64,000 bases of DNA from Methylophilus glucosoxydans (GCF_042676145.1 NZ_JBHTJW010000001.1:372001-436000), one strand, 5' to 3'; numbered from the stretch's first letter, positions 17,095-25,375 are shown. Made by a program: numbers and translations. The notes: a model not told the origin generated them from the sequence alone.

Positions 17095-17196
17095 TTGAGT
17101 GATCCCAAGCAGTCTAATAACAGGAAAATTGCATGGCTGCTCGCTGCGGTAGCAATTCTCTGGTACCTGATTTCGATGTTTACGATCTGGAAGTAA
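17095..17196 (+). CDS. small oxidase assembly membrane protein (33 residues)
   Basis: A 33-residue frame with TTG start and AAGG ten bases upstream. It encodes a polar N-terminus (S-D-P-K-Q-S-N-N-R-K) and one membrane helix (about 13-30, W-L-L-A-A-V-A-I-L-W-Y-L-I). Small one-helix proteins of this form lie between coxA and cox11 in many betaproteobacteria and are annotated as cytochrome oxidase small assembly proteins. Position, size and the R-K-I-A-W-L start of the helix agree with that family. The exact role is not known. It ends 19 bases before cox11. Confidence 0.8.
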   Translation: MSDPKQSNNRKIAWLLAAVAILWYLISMFTIWK

Positions 17197-17215
17197 ACCA
17201 GTTGCTGAAACAGTT

Positions 17216-17755
17216 ATGGCATTAAAACAAGATCAGGTAGAAGCCAATCGAAAATTGGCTTTTAAATTGGTGTGGATCATCGTCGGTGCGCTGTTGTTTG
17301 CCTTTGCCTTGGTGCCATTGTATGACGTCATTTGTTCTGTGACCGGGCTCAATGGCAAAACCAAAAATACGGCGGAAACAGCCACAAAAGCAGTTGTAGA
17401 TTTAAAGCGGGAAGTCACCGTGCAGTTTGTGTCATCGGTGATGCCTGGGTTGGGGTGGAATTTTTATCCTAAGCAAAGCAGTGTGGTGGTGCATCCTGGC
17501 CAAGTCACTACGGTCATGTTTGAGGCAAAAAACATTACCAATGAGGAGGTTGTCGGGCAGGCCATTCCCAGTGTGACCCCAGGCAAAGCATCGGCCCACT
17601 TGAAAAAAATAGAGTGTTTCTGCTTTGTCAGGCAATCGTTAAAACCGGGTGAAGTGAAGGCATTGCCACTGCGATTCTTCGTCAGTGCCGAATTGCCCAA
17701 AGATGTACAAGAAATGACCTTGTCGTATTCGTTTTTTCCGGCAAGTCAGCAATAA
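17216..17755 (+). CDS. ctaG: cytochrome c oxidase copper assembly protein Cox11/CtaG
   Basis: Cox11 delivers copper to the CuB site of subunit I. The 179-residue protein has an N-terminal membrane anchor (about 15-35) and a periplasmic immunoglobulin-like domain with the copper-binding motif C-F-C-F at 134-137, preceded by K-K-I-E and followed by Q-S-L-K-P-G-E. Length and motifs are typical. It lies between the small assembly gene and coxC in the usual order of betaproteobacterial cox operons. Confidence 0.96.
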   Translation: MALKQDQVEANRKLAFKLVWIIVGALLFAFALVPLYDVICSVTGLNGKTKNTAETATKAVVDLKREVTVQFVSSVMPGLGWNFYPKQSSVVVHPGQVTTVMFEAKNITNEEVVGQAIPSVTPGKASAHLKKIECFCFVRQSLKPGEVKALPLRFFVSAELPKDVQEMTLSYSFFPASQQ

Positions 17756-17795
17756 ATAATATGAGTAACACGATCAAAGGATAGGGAGTTAATGC

Positions 17796-18728
17796 ATGGC
17801 TAGTCATTCAGAAAATCACTATTTTGTCCCGCACGGCAGTATCTACCCGGCATTGATTTCAGTCGGGTTGCTGTCGATGGCGAGTGGCTTTGTCTTTAAT
17901 GTTACCGGCTCGGACACGCGGCTAGATGGGTCTATGAAAAATCCGGCCTTGTCCTACCTCGCTACCCCGGGCAAGTACATGATGTATCTGGGCCTGGCGA
18001 TTGTGCTGGCCATGATGTTCAAGTGGTTAAGTACAGTTGTCACTGAAAGTGTCACCGGCCAGTATAAAAAATGGGAAGACAAATCTTTCCGTATTGGCAT
18101 GATCGTGTTCATTTGCTCTGAGGTGGCTTTTTTTGCGGCGTTCTTCGGGGCATTGTTTTATATGCGCGTGTTGTCGGTGCCTGATCTGGCTTCTTACGCG
18201 CCAGACATTACGCCTTACAAGGACTTTTTAAGTACTTGGCCATCACAGGGGCCTGGCGGAACGGTTCTGGGGGAGACCTATCAACCAAGCACCGCCTTTC
18301 ACCCCATGACTTGGAGTGGCCTGCCACTGATCAATACCTTGTTGTTGTTGAGTTCTGGTGCGACCATTACCTGGGCACACTGGGGCTTGATCAAAAATAA
18401 CCGCAAACAACTGATTGTAGGGCTGTTCCTGACGATTGCACTGGGGGTGACCTTCTTGTGCTGCCAGGCAGCCGAGTATCACCACGCTTATACAGAAATG
18501 GGGCTGACGCTGAAGTCTGGCGCCTATGGTGCGACCTTCTTCATGTTAACCGGTTTCCATGGCTTTCACGTTACCATTGGCACCCTCATGCTGATTGTGA
18601 TCTGGTTGCGCAGCATTCGCGGTCACTTTACTCCCGAGCACCACTTCGGGTTTGAAGGCGTGGCCTGGTATTGGCACTTTGTGGATGTGGTTTGGCTCGG
18701 TTTGTATATCTTTGTTTACATGCTCTGA
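17796..18728 (+). CDS. coxC: cytochrome c oxidase subunit III
   Basis: Seven-helix inner-membrane subunit that stabilises subunit I and supports proton uptake. It begins H-Y-F-V-P-H-G-S-I-Y-P and ends with G-F-E-G-V-A-W-Y-W-H-F-V-D-V-V-W, the typical C-terminal signature. E-V-A-F-F-A-A-F-F lies in helix III. At 310 residues it is longer than the minimal family, the extra length being in the loop after helix III (residues about 130-170). The start at ATG 17796 is supported by AGGGAG. A strong terminator follows directly, so the first cox transcript ends here. Confidence 0.97.
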   Translation: MASHSENHYFVPHGSIYPALISVGLLSMASGFVFNVTGSDTRLDGSMKNPALSYLATPGKYMMYLGLAIVLAMMFKWLSTVVTESVTGQYKKWEDKSFRIGMIVFICSEVAFFAAFFGALFYMRVLSVPDLASYAPDITPYKDFLSTWPSQGPGGTVLGETYQPSTAFHPMTWSGLPLINTLLLLSSGATITWAHWGLIKNNRKQLIVGLFLTIALGVTFLCCQAAEYHHAYTEMGLTLKSGAYGATFFMLTGFHGFHVTIGTLMLIVIWLRSIRGHFTPEHHFGFEGVAWYWHFVDVVWLGLYIFVYML

Positions 18729-18733
18729 CGGTT

Positions 18734-18760
18734 AAAAAGGGCGCAAACAGCGCCCTTTTT
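18734..18760. terminator. bidirectional terminator after coxC
   Basis: Perfect 11-bp stem (18734-18744 with 18750-18760), loop AAACA, with A and T tracts as part of the stem. It sits between coxC and the converging DUF2909 gene and can serve both strands. Confidence 0.92.
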
Positions 18761-18785
18761 AGTCTGGTGATTCCATCGTTCTGGA

Positions 18786-18986
18786 TTAAAGCGTATGGCC
18801 CACGTAGCCAAAATGTGCGGCGATGACCAGTGCGAGAAACAGGAAGATAGACAGACCAATACGCAGGGTAAGTGCTTTAACCGTGCGGTCTGATCCGCGT
18901 TTGTCTTTGAGTAAAAAAAGCAGGGCAGAAAACAGGCTGCCAATAATGACGATCAGTATCAAAATGGTGGCAATTTTAATTAACAT
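18786..18986 (-). CDS. DUF2909 twin-helix membrane protein
   Basis: A 66-residue protein with two membrane helices (about 3-22 and 39-58) joined by a basic loop (K-D-K-R-G-S-D-R-T-V-K). It matches the DUF2909 'twin transmembrane' family found next to oxidase assembly genes. The start at ATG 18986 is supported by GAGAG upstream; a longer frame to 19031 would overlap the divergent SURF1 gene. It is the only minus-strand gene inside the cox region. Function unknown. Confidence 0.85.
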   Translation of the reverse strand: MLIKIATILILIVIIGSLFSALLFLLKDKRGSDRTVKALTLRIGLSIFLFLALVIAAHFGYVGHTL

Positions 18987-19008
18987 GATGTGATCTCTCG
19001 GTAACGTG

Positions 19009-19761
19009 ATGACATTATGGGCTGTAAGCAAAAAAATGCAAATACCCTTGGGAAATTATGTTTTTCGTCTGCGCTGGATGGTGGTGGCTGTGATGGTGGT
19101 GGCAATCTGGAGTTGTCTGCGCTTGGGCCTGTGGCAGTGGCATAAGGCTGAGCAAAAACAGGCGATTATGCTGGCATTGAAACCGCATGGCGATGCCGTG
19201 GAGCTGCGCGCACAAGCGCTGGATATTCCCAGTCATGTTGAGGCCCTGCACTTGCAGACAGTGATGATCGGCGGCCGCTATCTACCACAATACAGTTTTT
19301 TTCTGGATAACCAGGTGGTTCAAGGGCAGGCCGGATTTGCTGTCATCACACCGTTTTTACTGCATGACCAGAAGCATCTTATTTGGGTGAATCGTGGTTG
19401 GGTGCCCGGTTTTGCAGACCATCAAAAAATCCCCGAGATTCAGACCCCTGAAGCAGAGCAAGTCATCCGGGGGATGTTCTGGCAACAAAGCAAAACCGGA
19501 TTCCGGTTGGATAAAGCGGGCTCAAGCTGGCAGCCGGTGCAACCTGTAATAGATTTTTCCTACTTACGGCAGCATGTGCCTTTTTCGTTTGCAAATGTCA
19601 TCCTCAAACTTGATCCAGCAATGCCTGCCGGATTCGTTAGAGTATGGGAAGTGCCTGGTGGGCAAATTGAAAAGCATATGAGTTATGCCTATCAGTGGTT
19701 TGGGTTTGCCTTGGCGAGTTTTATGATTGGTCTTTATCAAATGATAGAAAAGCGGTCTTGA
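19009..19761 (+). CDS. SURF1-family oxidase assembly protein
   Basis: SURF1 helps insert heme a into subunit I. The protein has the family plan: an N-terminal membrane helix (about 20-37), a periplasmic domain with G-x-Y-L-P-Q-Y, F-F-L-D-N-Q, G-Q-A-G-F-A-V-I-T-P-F, V-N-R-G-W-V-P and G-M-F-W, then a C-terminal membrane helix with Y-A-Y-Q-W-F-G-F-A. It has about 250 residues. The start is uncertain among GTG 19006, ATG 19009 and ATG 19036; none has a strong ribosome binding site. The next gene starts two bases after its stop. Confidence 0.93.
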   Translation: MTLWAVSKKMQIPLGNYVFRLRWMVVAVMVVAIWSCLRLGLWQWHKAEQKQAIMLALKPHGDAVELRAQALDIPSHVEALHLQTVMIGGRYLPQYSFFLDNQVVQGQAGFAVITPFLLHDQKHLIWVNRGWVPGFADHQKIPEIQTPEAEQVIRGMFWQQSKTGFRLDKAGSSWQPVQPVIDFSYLRQHVPFSFANVILKLDPAMPAGFVRVWEVPGGQIEKHMSYAYQWFGFALASFMIGLYQMIEKRS

Positions 19762-19763
19762 TC

Positions 19764-20378
19764 ATGCAGGAACAGTTGACAGAGGTGGTTTTGGACCCGA
19801 TCCAGCAGCGCAAAGGCCGCAGGGTATTTTTTCTGCTGGCGGTATTTTTTACAGTGCCGCTGCTCGTCGTGGTCGCGATGTTCAAGTTTGACTGGCGACC
19901 CAGCGGTAAAAGTCATGGTCAGCTCATTCATCCGCCGGTCTCGATTGCGCATGCGACGCACTGGGTCAGCGACAGGCAGCAGGCGCTGCCCACCTTCTGG
20001 CAAGACAAATGGAATATGGTGTTTATCGCACGGGAGTGCGACAGTGCTTGTATGCAGCGGCTGTACGACCTCAGGCAGATTTATGTCTCCTTGTATAAAG
20101 ACATGATCCGCGTGCAACGGGTGCTCATCACGCAACAGGCCGATACCACAGCGATCCGTGCACGTTATCCTGATTTGCTAATTATTAATGGAGAAACGCA
20201 GCAAGTTGCAGAATTGGGTGGGCTATTAAGCGGTGGTGGACAGAATACGCTGGATGCCCACCGCGTGTATTTTATTGATCCGCTCGGCAATATCATGATG
20301 CAGTACGGGCCAGAGATGGAAGCCAAGTGGATACGCAAGGACTTGGTCAAATTGTTAAAAGCTTCTTGGGCTGGATAG
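19764..20378 (+). CDS. Sco-like thioredoxin-fold oxidase assembly protein
   Basis: A 204-residue protein with a membrane anchor at about 20-40 and a periplasmic domain. I see Cys92-x-x-x-Cys96 in E-C-D-S-A-C, at the end of a strand (M-V-F-I-A-R), and His166 before Y-F-I-D-P-L-G-N, the layout of the Sco1/SenC copper site (CxxxC plus a distant His). Overall similarity to classical Sco1 is weak: the usual C-P-x-x-C-P prolines are missing. Proteins of this kind lie between SURF1 and ctaA in betaproteobacteria. A role in CuA loading or thiol reduction is inferred. It is two bases from SURF1 and three from ctaA. Confidence 0.75.
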   Translation: MQEQLTEVVLDPIQQRKGRRVFFLLAVFFTVPLLVVVAMFKFDWRPSGKSHGQLIHPPVSIAHATHWVSDRQQALPTFWQDKWNMVFIARECDSACMQRLYDLRQIYVSLYKDMIRVQRVLITQQADTTAIRARYPDLLIINGETQQVAELGGLLSGGGQNTLDAHRVYFIDPLGNIMMQYGPEMEAKWIRKDLVKLLKASWAG

Positions 20379-20381
20379 TCG

Positions 20382-21356
20382 ATGTTTAAACGCTTAAGTG
20401 TGCTGGCGGCGATGGTGGCCTTTTGTGTGGTGGTGCTAGGGGCCTATGTCCGGCTCTCTGATGCCGGCTTGGGCTGCCCAGACTGGCCGGGTTGTTATGG
20501 TGCGCTCACCGTGCCGCAAAGCGAGGCGGCGATCGCGTCTGCGCAACAGGCCTATCCGGATAAACCACTGCAACATGCCAAAGCCTGGAAGGAAATGGCA
20601 CATCGCTATCTGGCTGGCAGCTTGGGCCTGTTGGTATTGCTGCTTGGCGTATTAGCTTACAGGCAAAGGCAATTCTTGCACACCCCGTGGCAGCTCTCGG
20701 TAGGATTGATCGGCTTGATTGTGGTACAAGCGCTGCTAGGCATGTGGACGGTGACTTTGTTGCTGAAACCCATGATTGTGACTTTACATTTGCTGGGCGG
20801 CATGACGACCTTGGCTGTCTTAAGCTGGATCGCCTGCCGACATGTTGCCAGCCAACGTATCGTGATCAGGCCGTGGCAAGTGCGCTGGTTGCAACTGGCT
20901 TTGCTGGTCTGGATACTGCAGGTGCTACTGGGTGGCTGGACCAGCAGTAATTATGCGGCCCTGGCCTGTACGGACTTTCCCACCTGTCATGGCGCCTGGT
21001 GGCCAGACATGGATGTGGGCGAGGCGTTTCATTTGACTCGGGCGTTGGGTGAAAGCCGGGAGGGCGGACAGCTGCACCTGAATGCATTAACGGCCATCCA
21101 ATGGGTGCATCGGTTAGGGGCACTGCTGGTGTTTGTATGGCTCATGGTCAGCGTCAAGCTGTTGTGGCAATCAGCCATGCCGCGTTGGTTAACTGGCTGC
21201 TTGCTGATGCTCGTGTTGGGTCAGATTGCACTGGGGATTGCCAACCTGATTTTGCAGTTACCGTTAGTGCTGGCAGTCATGCATAACGCCGGGGCTGCGC
21301 TGCTCGGAATATGCCTGGTCGCCATTAATGCCAGATTGAAGCATTCATTAGATTAA
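20382..21356 (+). CDS. ctaA: heme A synthase (COX15/CtaA family)
   Basis: Converts heme O to heme A by oxidising the methyl group at C8. The 324 residues hold eight membrane helices in two similar halves. Seen are the N-terminal R-L-S-D-A-G-L-G-C-P-D-W-P-G-C-Y-G with its cysteine pair, the heme-ligand His in W-K-E-M-A-H-R-Y-L-A-G and W-V-H-R-L-G-A, and the second loop with C-T-D-F-P-T-C-H-G-x-W-W-P. It lies between the Sco-like gene and ctaB, completing the heme A pathway in this operon. Confidence 0.96.
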   Translation: MFKRLSVLAAMVAFCVVVLGAYVRLSDAGLGCPDWPGCYGALTVPQSEAAIASAQQAYPDKPLQHAKAWKEMAHRYLAGSLGLLVLLLGVLAYRQRQFLHTPWQLSVGLIGLIVVQALLGMWTVTLLLKPMIVTLHLLGGMTTLAVLSWIACRHVASQRIVIRPWQVRWLQLALLVWILQVLLGGWTSSNYAALACTDFPTCHGAWWPDMDVGEAFHLTRALGESREGGQLHLNALTAIQWVHRLGALLVFVWLMVSVKLLWQSAMPRWLTGCLLMLVLGQIALGIANLILQLPLVLAVMHNAGAALLGICLVAINARLKHSLD

Positions 21357-21374
21357 AACAAGGGGGAGTATGCG

Positions 21375-22271
21375 ATGCAAACAGCATGGATCACACACAT
21401 GGCCGCTGCAAAAATGGGCTTGCGGCACTTTTATGCCTTATGTAAACCGCGCGTCACCGCGCTGATCGTCTTTACCGCCATGATAGGCATGTTTATGGCC
21501 ACGCCGGGCATGGTGCCGGTCACTGTGCTGGTGGCCGCCACGGTGGGCATTGCTTTCGCATCTGGGGCTGCCGCGGCATTCAATTGCCTGATCGAGTACA
21601 AGATTGATGCCATGATGGCGCGTACGCGCGCACGCCCATTGCCTACCGGCCAGTTATCGCAAATGGAGACCTTGCTGTTCGCCAGCGTACTGGGCGGGGT
21701 GGGCTTGAGCATTCTCTATTACTGGGTGAATCCGCTCACCATGTGGCTGACCTTAGCCACCTTTGTCGGCTATGCAGTGATTTACACGGTGTTTCTCAAA
21801 CCCGCTACCCCGATGAATATTGTGATTGGCGGCGCTTCTGGCGCCATGCCGCCGATTCTGGGTTGGGCAGCAGTCAACAATACCGTCTCGCCAGAGTCGC
21901 TGGTGATGTTTTTGATTATTTTTGCCTGGACGCCTCCGCATTTCTGGGCGCTGGCCTTGTATCGCCGCGAAGAATACGCCAAAGTCGGCATGCCCATGTT
22001 ACCGGTCACCCATGGTGAGCGGTTCACACTGTTGCATATTGTCTTGTATACCGTGATTCTGGTGGTGGTGTCGCTGATGCCTTACGGCCTCGGCATGAGT
22101 GGCTGGCTCTACCTGCTATCCGCCGTGCTGCTCAATGCAGTGTTTATGTATTATGTGGTCAGCCTCTACCGACAGTATTCAGATGCGCTGGCTAAAACCA
22201 CGTTCAAGTATTCCATCCTCTACCTAAGTCTGATTTTTGCCGCGCTGTTACTGGATCATTACCTCATTTAA
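21375..22271 (+). CDS. ctaB: protoheme IX farnesyltransferase (heme O synthase)
   Basis: An inner-membrane UbiA-family prenyltransferase that adds a farnesyl group to heme B, giving heme O for CtaA. The 298 residues have about nine membrane helices. Motifs are C-K-P-R-V-T (after the N-terminal 20 residues), the first Asp-rich loop N-C-L-I-E-Y-K-I-D-A-M-M-A-R-T-R-A-R-P, and the second loop with W-T-P-P-H-F-W-A-L-A-L-Y-R. It closes the second cox-region operon (SURF1, Sco-like, ctaA, ctaB) and is followed by a terminator. Confidence 0.97.
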   Translation: MQTAWITHMAAAKMGLRHFYALCKPRVTALIVFTAMIGMFMATPGMVPVTVLVAATVGIAFASGAAAAFNCLIEYKIDAMMARTRARPLPTGQLSQMETLLFASVLGGVGLSILYYWVNPLTMWLTLATFVGYAVIYTVFLKPATPMNIVIGGASGAMPPILGWAAVNNTVSPESLVMFLIIFAWTPPHFWALALYRREEYAKVGMPMLPVTHGERFTLLHIVLYTVILVVVSLMPYGLGMSGWLYLLSAVLLNAVFMYYVVSLYRQYSDALAKTTFKYSILYLSLIFAALLLDHYLI

Positions 22272-22297
22272 AAAACAACAGCGTTTAAAATCAAAGC

Positions 22298-22341
22298 CAC
22301 AGTGCCGATGCGGATAGCTCCCGTATCGGCACTGTGCTTTT
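22298..22341 (+). terminator. terminator after ctaB
   Basis: A 12-bp perfect stem (22298-22309 with 22325-22336), 15-base loop containing a further short stem, followed by C-T-T-T-T. It lies 26 bases after the ctaB stop and before the converging sodC end. Confidence 0.85.
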
Positions 22342-22347
22342 AGCCCG

Positions 22348-22869
22348 TTATTTAATCACGCCACACGCGATTCTTGGTCCCGCATTGCCCGCTGGCTGAG
22401 TCACATAGTCGTCAGCATCGCGATGAAGAATCATCGCATGTCCAATCAGTGCATGTGCCCCTTCAGCCAGGCTGGCATCCTCCAGCGTGGCGCGGTAAAT
22501 GGCATGGCCCGTGTTGTCTGCTTTCAGGTTAGGAAGGTCGCCAAAATGATGGCTAGGCGTTGCTTGCGAGGCATGTGGATGCGCATCGGGATTGAAGTGC
22601 CCGCCTGCACTCGAAGCATCCGCCGCAGAGCAATCGCCTTTTTCATGAATATGAAAGCCGTGTATGGAGTTGGGCGTCAAGCCCGCCACACGGGCAATCA
22701 ACAGTACTTTCGTGCCCTGTTGAATCAGGTCTACATCGCCAGTGACCTGTGAGTCGGATTTGGCTTCCAGCGTGGCGTGCGCAGAAGTCTGCTGCATGAA
22801 AGGTATTTGACTGCAAGAGGCCAATAAAAAAGGCGAGAGGCTGAGCAGCAAGCGGGATAGGGTTTGCAT
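22348..22869 (-). CDS. sodC: Cu-Zn superoxide dismutase, lipoprotein form
   Basis: Converts superoxide to O2 and H2O2 in the periplasm. The 173 residues start with a lipoprotein signal (lipobox L-L-A-S-C, Cys19). Cu ligands are His73 and His75 in G-F-H-I-H-E, the bridging His91 in G-G-H-F-N-P, and His149 in A-M-I-L-H. Zn ligands lie in the His-rich loop at 97-111 (His, His, Asp111). The Cys80-Cys169 pair can form the conserved disulfide. AAGGAG precedes ATG 22869 by 7 bases, which excludes the longer frame to 22965. Monocistronic. Confidence 0.95.
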   Translation of the reverse strand: MQTLSRLLLSLSPFLLASCSQIPFMQQTSAHATLEAKSDSQVTGDVDLIQQGTKVLLIARVAGLTPNSIHGFHIHEKGDCSAADASSAGGHFNPDAHPHASQATPSHHFGDLPNLKADNTGHAIYRATLEDASLAEGAHALIGHAMILHRDADDYVTQPAGNAGPRIACGVIK

Positions 22870-23026
22870 GAAATACTCCTTGGTATGAATCATTGAGCGA
22901 GAAATTGCTGTCATCAGGCGAGGGCAGGTGTCGCAAAGTCGGGCATAAAGCCTTAAAGCAGGCACCAGGCTTTAAAAGTTTCCCTGACGATGACTGGCAC
23001 CATGCCACGATGCCTGGGTGATCCGA

Positions 23027-23890
23027 CTACTTGGGTTGCAAGAAGCCCAGGCCATGCGACCAGGTAATCACATGCACGCCAGCCTCTTTCTGTTTGTCAG
23101 CAATTTGCAAATGCAGTTCATGCATTTTGGTCCAGTGGTGCTTGGGACGGTAATGGTGCTCGGCATGATAGCCATTGTTAAACCAGATCAGGTTGTAAAG
23201 CTTGCTGTAGCTGCTGACCCCCCAGGCAATCGGCAGGTCAGGATTGCCGCGCCAGTGCTCATACCAGCCGTTGAGCGAAGACAGGCAGTGACCAAGGTAA
23301 TAAAACGGCACCATAAACAGCATGAATTTCCAGTTCAGCACAAAACCGACCAGCACCAGCAGGACGGAGCAGAGGATTTCAAACACACCAAAGCGCGCCA
23401 GGCCAGGATTGCGTTTTTTAATTTCCCGGTAGATTTCCGCCGGGTCGTCCCTGAAATAACTTTTGAAGGTATACGCCCAGACATTCTCAGGCTCTCCGTT
23501 GCTGCCATAGCGGTAAATTGAGAGCCAGTCTATGGTGTTGCCATTGGCATCCGGCCGGTCGCTGTTACCGATATGATGGCGTTTATGCACGGCATCATAA
23601 AAGGTTTGCGAGAAGACCATGGTCACAGACTCCAGCAGGCTGAATATCCGGTTCAGGAACTCAGACTTAAAGTAGGGGTTGTGGATGAAGTTATGCGAGA
23701 TGCCATTGATATTCCATGAAATGCTGACGGCGTAGACCAGCCCCAGTAGTACATTGGCGTACCAGGGCAGACGGTCAAACCATAGAAACATGCCAATCAA
23801 ATAGGCAAAATGCAGTATCCCGAACACAACGGGGATCACATCCCAGTAAGAGTAGGCAAATAGAAATCCTGGCTTGTTTTTGGCGGCCAT
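23027..23890 (-). CDS. fatty acid desaturase-family protein (downstream copy)
   Basis: A 287-residue membrane di-iron enzyme. The three His boxes are visible: H-N-F-I-H in the first third, H-K-R-H-H at about 103-107, and H-A-E-H-H near 240. About four membrane helices flank them. Residues throughout match the upstream neighbour (for example S-W-N-x-N-x-x-S-H-N-F-I-H-N and Y-R-P-K-H-H-W-T), so the pair arose by tandem duplication. The ATG follows the neighbour's stop without a gap, so the two are translated together. Substrate (acyl lipid, carotenoid or alkane-like) cannot be told from the sequence. Confidence 0.88.
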   Translation of the reverse strand: MAAKNKPGFLFAYSYWDVIPVVFGILHFAYLIGMFLWFDRLPWYANVLLGLVYAVSISWNINGISHNFIHNPYFKSEFLNRIFSLLESVTMVFSQTFYDAVHKRHHIGNSDRPDANGNTIDWLSIYRYGSNGEPENVWAYTFKSYFRDDPAEIYREIKKRNPGLARFGVFEILCSVLLVLVGFVLNWKFMLFMVPFYYLGHCLSSLNGWYEHWRGNPDLPIAWGVSSYSKLYNLIWFNNGYHAEHHYRPKHHWTKMHELHLQIADKQKEAGVHVITWSHGLGFLQPK

Positions 23891-24763
23891 TTATTGTTCC
23901 TTCATCCATTCCATCATAAATCCAATCGGGTGTGGCCAAGGGATCACCTTGACCCCGGCTTGTTTTTGTTTCTCGGCAATTTCTGTGTGCAAGGTATGCA
24001 TCTGTGTCCAGTGATGCTTGGGCCGGTAGTGATGTTCGGCGTGATAGCCATTGTTTAACCACAACCAGTTATAGAGTTTGTTATAGCAGCTGACACCCCA
24101 GGCAATTGGCAAGTCCGGGTTGGCGCCGGCGTGCTCATAGTAGCCATTCATGGCCGTCAGCGAATGGCCCAGGTAATAAAAGAACACGAAGAACAGCCCG
24201 AATTGCCAATCCCACAGCAAAAAGCCCACGATCATCAAGGTGACCACGACGACTTCAAACACCGCAAAATAAGCCAATGCCTGGCTATGTTTTTTAATCA
24301 AACCGTAGATGCGTTTGGGATCATCACGGAAATAACTCAGCAGCGAGTATTTGAGTGGATGCTCGGCTTGACCATGCTCGCCATGACGATAAATGGAGAT
24401 CCAGTCTATGGTCTCGCCATCGGCACCTTTGCGGTCATTGTTGCCGATGTGATGTTGCCGGTGGACATAGTCATACATGGTTTGCGAGAAGCCCATGGTG
24501 ACTGATTCCATCAGGCTGAACAGTCGGTTGAGCAGGGCAGATTTGAAGTAGGCGTTGTGAATAAAGTTATGGGAAACACTATTCACATTCCACGAAATAC
24601 TAAAGGCATAGATCAGTCCCACCACGCATTTTTGCCACAGCGCCAGACTATGAAAGCTGGAAATCATCCATGCAAAAAACAGAAAATGCAGGCAACCGGC
24701 AAGGACAGGGATGATATCCCAGGCGCTATAAGCGAACAGGTAAGGAGATTTTTTGACGCGCAC
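23891..24763 (-). CDS. fatty acid desaturase-family protein (upstream copy)
   Basis: A 290-residue paralogue of the next gene with the same His boxes: His65 and His69 in S-H-N-F-I-H-N, His101, His104 and His105 in H-R-Q-H-H, and H-A-E-H-H near 240. The conserved I-D-W-I-S-I-Y-R and Y-E-H-x-G-x-N-P-D-L-P-I-A-W segments between boxes are shared by both copies. It is the first gene of a two-gene operon. The conserved sequence suggests both are active, perhaps as a hetero-oligomer or on different substrates. Confidence 0.88.
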   Translation of the reverse strand: MRVKKSPYLFAYSAWDIIPVLAGCLHFLFFAWMISSFHSLALWQKCVVGLIYAFSISWNVNSVSHNFIHNAYFKSALLNRLFSLMESVTMGFSQTMYDYVHRQHHIGNNDRKGADGETIDWISIYRHGEHGQAEHPLKYSLLSYFRDDPKRIYGLIKKHSQALAYFAVFEVVVVTLMIVGFLLWDWQFGLFFVFFYYLGHSLTAMNGYYEHAGANPDLPIAWGVSCYNKLYNWLWLNNGYHAEHHYRPKHHWTQMHTLHTEIAEKQKQAGVKVIPWPHPIGFMMEWMKEQ

Positions 24764-24897
24764 GGGCCAAACCTCAGCAATGATCCACGGATAAAATAAT
24801 CTCGTATCATGCAGCGGATCACTTACTTAAGCCTTACAGCGGCAGAATTTTGCCAAACAGGGGCATGTGCCGACGTTTAGCGCATCGCAGAAGCAAC

Positions 24898-24928
24898 AAA
24901 AAAGCCTGTGTAAAACACAGGCTTTTTT
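24898..24928. terminator. terminator after the PsiF gene
   Basis: Perfect 13-bp stem (24898-24910 with 24916-24928), loop TAAAA, with A6 and T6 at the stem base, so it can act on either strand. It lies 12 bases beyond the stop of the minus-strand psiF-like gene. Confidence 0.9.
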
Positions 24929-24940
24929 GCAAGTGGTCGC

Positions 24941-25228
24941 TTAACTGGCGGACAGGCAGGATTTCATAAATGCTTTACGCTCATCGCCTTTGAGCGCTTT
25001 GGTTTTAGCGTCGGCGTTACAGGTTTTCATTTTTTCCTGTTGCGCGGTCAATCCTGAGCTAGCGCCCTCTGCGGACAGGCATTGTTTCATGAATGCTTTG
25101 CGTTCATCGCCGGCCAAGGCCTTGGCTTTTGCATCGGCGTTACAGGTTTTCATTTTTTCTTGTTGCGTGCCAGCCTGAACAGAAAAACAGACACAAGACA
25201 GCAACATAGCAATCACCAGTTTATTCAT
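24941..25228 (-). CDS. psiF: PsiF repeat protein, secreted
   Basis: A 95-residue exported protein with a signal peptide (M-N-K-L-V-I-A-M-L, cleavage after V-Q-A) followed by two copies of the PsiF repeat, each with Q-Q-E-K-M-K-T-C-N-A-D-A-K, a G-D-E-R-K-A-F-M-K stretch and a closing C-L-S. The E. coli PsiF gene is induced by phosphate starvation; the function is unknown. The repeats are also close in DNA (24951-25040 and 25074-25163). ATG 25228 is chosen over a frame to 25294 because it gives the signal peptide. Confidence 0.9.
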   Translation of the reverse strand: MNKLVIAMLLSCVCFSVQAGTQQEKMKTCNADAKAKALAGDERKAFMKQCLSAEGASSGLTAQQEKMKTCNADAKTKALKGDERKAFMKSCLSAS

Positions 25229-25326
25229 CGACGTCTCCAAACAAAATAAATTTTTCGAGTTTGAGGCTGCCAGCGGCGGGCCTGTGTGTTGCATTTTGAC
25301 ATAGAGCGCATGGCTTGGGGAATAAA

Positions 25327-25352
25327 AAAAGCCCGGGAGATCCCGGGCTTTT
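25327..25352. terminator. terminator after the sorbosone dehydrogenase-like gene
   Basis: GCCCGGGA/TCCCGGGC (25331-25338 with 25341-25348) flanked by A4 and T4, with a very small loop. It lies just past the minus-strand stop at 25376. Confidence 0.8.
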
Positions 25353-25375
25353 ATGCCTGACGCTGAGACGTCTAT

